64,000 nucleotides of DNA, from assembly GCA_014904845.1 (NCBI GenBank), contig MU119433.1, forward strand, positions 4,293 through 68,292. The letters run 5' to 3'. The translations under genes and the position numbers were made by a program. Of the stretch, positions 60,630-64,000 are shown piece after piece (the stretch's first letter is position 1; every line of letters begins with the position of its first letter). Origin of the DNA: Acephala macrosclerotiorum. Lineage: Eukaryota > Ascomycota > Leotiomycetes > Helotiales > Mollisiaceae. The notes under the pieces were generated by a model. The model was given only the letters and a program-made list of their open reading frames with translations, did no database searches and was not told where the DNA came from.

Positions 60630-62454
60630 AACGAGTCCTCTTTCCGAGAGGTTGACTCTACGATTTCTACATCTCAAGTAGACCTTGCTCTTCAATTTCT
60701 TCGCAATGGCGACCAAACTGAGGTCATTTATGGTCCACCGAGGATCAGGAGAAGCGATATGTGAGGAAGGTTGATTGGATGCTCATTCCCCTTATGGCAG
60801 CGACGTACAACCTCCAGTACTTGGACAAGACTATACGTATTCTATCACTTTCCTTGCGCTCTTGATCCAGGGACTTGCAGTAAGTAAAGCTCCCATCTCC
60901 TGAGTACTCATTCGCTGTCAGTTGTGCCTTGGGAGGTTTGCGTAGCCCTCAATTGTATCGGTACTAATTGCACAGCTCTAGTGGCGTTGAGAGTCTTGCT
61001 TGGGTGCTTTGAATCTGTCGTATCACCGAGTTATGGTAGTCCTGGCTCGTCGTTCACTTCATAGCTGAGATTTTGGCAGTAGTCTCATCCTGATTACCGC
61101 GATGTGGTACAAGAAGAAACGTGAGCATTTCACGCATTCTCTCCGAAGTGGGGAAGGAGCTCAAAATGCAGGTACGATGACTGACAGATGCAGAACAATC
61201 CATGCGGTTTGGGAATCTGGTTTGGAACAGGTGGTCTCGCGATCATCGTCGGCTCCTTGTCATCCTTCAAGCTCCAGTATTATGAGGGAAAGACTTTCAA
61301 ATCCTAGCAAGTAGTGCACACAATACCTCGAAACCTTCCTCGTGCTAACTCGCCAAGATCATGTACCTCATCTGCGGCGTGGTTACAATCGTCATTGTAT
61401 TCTGGTGATTCTCTTCCTACCAGACAATCCAATGAGCTCTCGTCTCAGCGAGGGAAAAGCATCATGCCATCGAACGAGTCCGGAGAAATAAGACAGGTAC
61501 AGAGAAAAAAGAGGTTAATCGCGCTCAAATGATGGAAGCTTCCCGAGATCCGCACGTTTGGCTTATCGTTATTCTGATGATCACAGCTAGTGAGATAAAT
61601 GATGCCTTGAGCAATTATTAGGCTGCTCTGATTAAATCGTAAGTATGCCTATCCTTTTCGTCGTTACTAAATTTACTCACAAAATCCCCAGATTTGGATT
61701 CACATCCAAAAAAGGTGCCCTTCTTTCCGTCTCGTCGAGCGTCATCGATGTTATTGTTAGCTTGAGCAGCTCTTGGATTGCAGGAAGCACGAACTGGAGA
61801 TTGATGACGCTGATGTGTTATTTCCCTTTCGGGATCACCAGTGCTTCGTTGATGGCGTTTTTGCCTCCTTCGCAGAAAGCAGGGAAGATGACTGGGCATT
61901 ACTTCACGAGTATGGTGCCGAGTATGTCCTCCTCTCAGGCAGACTCGAAAGCGGACATTGATGTCGATAGATACACCGCTCGTATATACGATTGCTGCTG
62001 CCAATTGTAAGCTCCGTCGACTTTCTCAAAGAACAGGAGTACTTATCAACTGACATCGTAGTCTCCGGACACACCAAAGGGATCACTGTCCACGCTCTGA
62101 TTCTTATGTGAGTTCCTCCCGGCATCCTGGTAATCGCACCTACCAATACCAGCTTTCAGATCGTTCTCAACAGATAACATTATAGGTAGATCCCTTACAT
62201 TTACTCTCTCAGCCCAACTAACTCCCGCAGTGCCTCTGACCTTCATAGGTGCCATAGCACCTGCCTACAAACTAGCAAAGATAGCGATGATAGCCTGTTT
62301 CAGCATGTCCCTCTGCCTGGTCATCCTGCGATGTATGTTCAAATGGGAGGATAAGAGACGAAACGAGAAAGGAGAGGTTGTGCATGTGAGAGACTCGGAA
62401 TTCATGAATTTGACGGATCGACAGAATGGAGAATACAGGGTCAGTGCTGTGTGA
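60630..62454 (+). pseudogene. Dal5-like MFS permease pseudogene (anion:cation symporter family)
   Basis: Pieces in shifting frames match the allantoate/nicotinate-type permeases: VDLALQFLRNGDQ at the N-terminus, then KRYVRKVDWMLIPLMAATYN and LQYLDK, LPDNPMSSRLSE, SKKGALLSVSSSVIDVIV, WRLMTLMCYFPFGITSASLM, and the C-terminal LRCMFKWEDKRRNEKGE plus MNLTDRQNGEYRVSAV. Frame changes, a missing central helix region and stops (for example TAG after ALSNYY near 61,620) show it is dead. Such permeases import allantoate, ureidosuccinate, vitamins or sugar acids; the specificity cannot be told. Confidence 0.88.
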
Positions 62455-63083
62455 AGTCAATAGATTGCGCTGATTGGTTGTGCTTTATAAAGTGTTCGTT
62501 TTGAAGAAAGCGGTTGGTAGGTGGGTGGAGGAGTATGAGTGATCGAATAAGACTGAGAGGAAAGACCGATGAAGGAGGGGCGGTGAAAGGAGAGACGTGC
62601 GACCACTCTCGCTTAATGTTCTAGCTCAAAACAGCTTTATTTATATCTTACAAAGCCCAATCACAAATCATCCTCGCAGCAATGTCACTCGAAGCGCTTG
62701 TCTTGAACATCACCATTCTCATACCCCTCCTCCTCTTCTATTTTTTTTTTTGAATCAAGATTCCAGTTAACCTAACCCTCTTGTTCCCGTGCGCTGTCTC
62801 ATGGCCCCTTCCGTCCAGCGTAGAACCGATTAGCGTCTGAGATCATCAATGGCACAGGTAAGACGTCATCATCTAAGTAGCTCGAAAGGTCTAGAAGTGC
62901 TGATCTGAGCAAGTTCTCATCTGGTATACTGTGGTCTTAGGGTAAATAAGTCCACCCCCTGAGGGTTGGGGTGATTCTAGTAGGTTCGGCACGACAGGGG
63001 TCTGACACCAATAAAACCAATGCTCCCTGACTACTGCTTTAACTCACTCTTGATTCCATTCTGTGAAGATATACTTATTAAAA
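62455..63083. other. Intergenic region and 5' end of a Tc1-like element
   Basis: The first half holds no recognised feature. From about 62,943 the sequence (TA then AATAAGTCCACCCCCTGAGG) looks like the start of the Tc1-like transposon whose transposase begins at 63084, but its partner TIR is outside the window, so the end is not proven. Confidence 0.4.
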
Positions 63084-64000
63084 ATGTCAGAATACTCGAT
63101 TCCAATCCTTAAAACACCAACAAAACACAAAAATCTTACTCGCGATGACCGATTGCGAATCTAGACCTTATTTTTCGACGCTGGGTGGACAAAGGACTAA
63201 ATTGCTTTACAATTACCCTATGTTTCGATTGATCAAATCAAATATACTTTCTCTCATCGCTTCACACTTCAAAAGACACGCTCCGGAAAGCGTCCATTCC
63301 TCGGTCCTACAGAAAGGAAACAATTGATTGAATGAGTGTATACCAGCAAAAAGAATAAAAGGACTTTTTGGTCGCAGATCCTTGGGATCTTTGGCTGGGA
63401 CTGCAAAGTTTATGCTATTGAGACAGCATTCAGAAAGGAAGGTTTTGGACGATACACTGCTCTTAAGAAGCCCAAGCTGACAGCTGAGCACGCTAGAATA
63501 CGGTTGCAATGGGTATATGAGCATTTGAATTGGACAGAAGAGCAGTGGTTTCGAGTGTTTTGGACAGATGAAACATGGGTAAAGCCTGGCAGACATAAAA
63601 AGATTAAAGTGATTAAAAGGAGAGGAGAGGCTCTGCACCCTGATTGTGTAGAGTCGAAGGTACAGAGGAAAATTGGGTGAATGTTTTGGGGAGGGATCTC
63701 AGGTCTTTGGGGGAAAGGACCTGACTTGTTTTGGGAGAAGAGCTGGGGCACAATTAAGTCAGAGAGCTATTGTGAGCATATTGTGCCTTTGGTGGCAAAG
63801 TATGTTAGCAATAAAGGGCTGGTTCTTATGCAGGACAATGCTGGAGGGCACGCAGCTAGAAATACTCTAGCATTTATAAGAGAAGGAGGCCTAATTCCTA
63901 TCTTTTGGCCTGCACTTTCACCTGATCTTAATCCTATTGAAACTCTTTAAAATAGGATCAAAAATATCATCGAAGCAAAAGACCCCGAGATCCATCGGTC
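63084..64000 (+). pseudogene. Tc1/mariner-type transposase with five nonsense codons, cut by window edge
   Basis: One frame runs from ATG 63084 to the window end, with an N-terminal helix-turn-helix region (LTRDDRLRI, LPYVSIDQIKYTFSHRF) and the DDE catalytic domain. The catalytic residues appear as the Asp in FWTDETWV, the Asp in VLMQDNAGGHAA, and the third acidic residue near LSPDLNPIETL. Stops interrupt at 63162 (TAG), 63198 (TAA), 63333 (TGA), 63678 (TGA) and 63948 (TAA). All fit CAG/CAA or TGG changed by C-to-T or G-to-A, as RIP does, and no frameshift is needed. The copy cannot make active transposase but is otherwise well preserved. Confidence 0.9.

Noticed and set aside
1..64000. CRISPR arrays, bacterial operons, rRNA or tRNA genes
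   Set aside because: No regularly spaced repeats, no Shine-Dalgarno-type operon structure and no recognisable rRNA or tRNA sequence were seen; tRNA detection by eye is weak, so a scan would be needed to exclude one.

Overview
The window looks like nuclear DNA of a filamentous ascomycete, plausibly a leotiomycete-like species (inference from gene content and style). The genes have many short GT..AG introns of about 40-150 nt, often with CTAAC-type branch points. The families are typical of such fungi: a secreted peroxidase with WSC domains, a Pth11-like seven-helix receptor, a Dal5-like permease and a Tc1-type transposon. Several blocks have been driven to extreme A+T, as repeat-induced point mutation (RIP) does.

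Layout. 1-2.4 kb: AT-rich repeat-derived edge. 2.5-4.0 kb: heme-oxygenase-like gene with a puzzling 5' splice junction. 5.1-8.6 kb: two minus-strand membrane proteins (a seven-helix receptor-like protein and an SLC35F/EamA transporter). 8.7-11.5 kb: gene-poor, with a decayed tandem repeat. 11.5-15.6 kb: YPT7/Rab7 and ATG16 (divergent), then DOT1. 16.6-17.3 kb: a frame with five internal stops. 17.8-21.4 kb: a 1000-residue peroxidase with three WSC domains; one intron holds a poly-G run with an assembly gap. 22.7-28.0 kb: a JMJD7-like JmjC protein, eIF4B and a small membrane protein. 28.3-29.7 kb: a methyltransferase gene carrying a 453-bp TIR element. 29.9-38.4 kb: RRP5 and a YML020W-like hydrolase (divergent). 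39.3-52.0 kb: a catalase pseudogene split by a 10.4-kb AT-rich nested insertion. 52.4-57.6 kb: a Cdt2-like WD40 protein and SPB1 (divergent). 57.6-64 kb: transposon-rich tail with a Mutator-like MITE, a dead Dal5-type permease and a nonsense-riddled Tc1-like transposase.

The most interesting system is one TIR family present twice, at 28,979-29,431 and 39,447-49,862. Both copies begin AGAGCTGGG, are flanked by TA duplications, and entered a GGTACC hexamer inside an exon. Insertion creates a GTAAGA donor at the left junction, and the right TIR supplies a CCCCAG acceptor. Removal between these sites leaves exactly three extra bases, so the frame is kept. In the methyltransferase gene this gives an open 282-codon product, while the unspliced reading meets TAA immediately. 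This is what a transposon that makes introns (an introner-like element) would look like. The larger copy contains a nested LTR retrotransposon whose two LTR cores differ almost only by C-to-T and G-to-A changes.

Many genes are housekeeping: RRP5, SPB1 and eIF4B serve ribosome biogenesis and translation; YPT7 and ATG16 serve vacuole fusion and autophagy; DOT1 and the Cdt2-like protein serve chromatin and the cell cycle. Apart from divergent gene pairs sharing about 330-380-bp intergenic regions, no co-regulated cluster is evident. Exon boundaries were deduced by eye from splice signals, frame and family conservation, not from transcripts.
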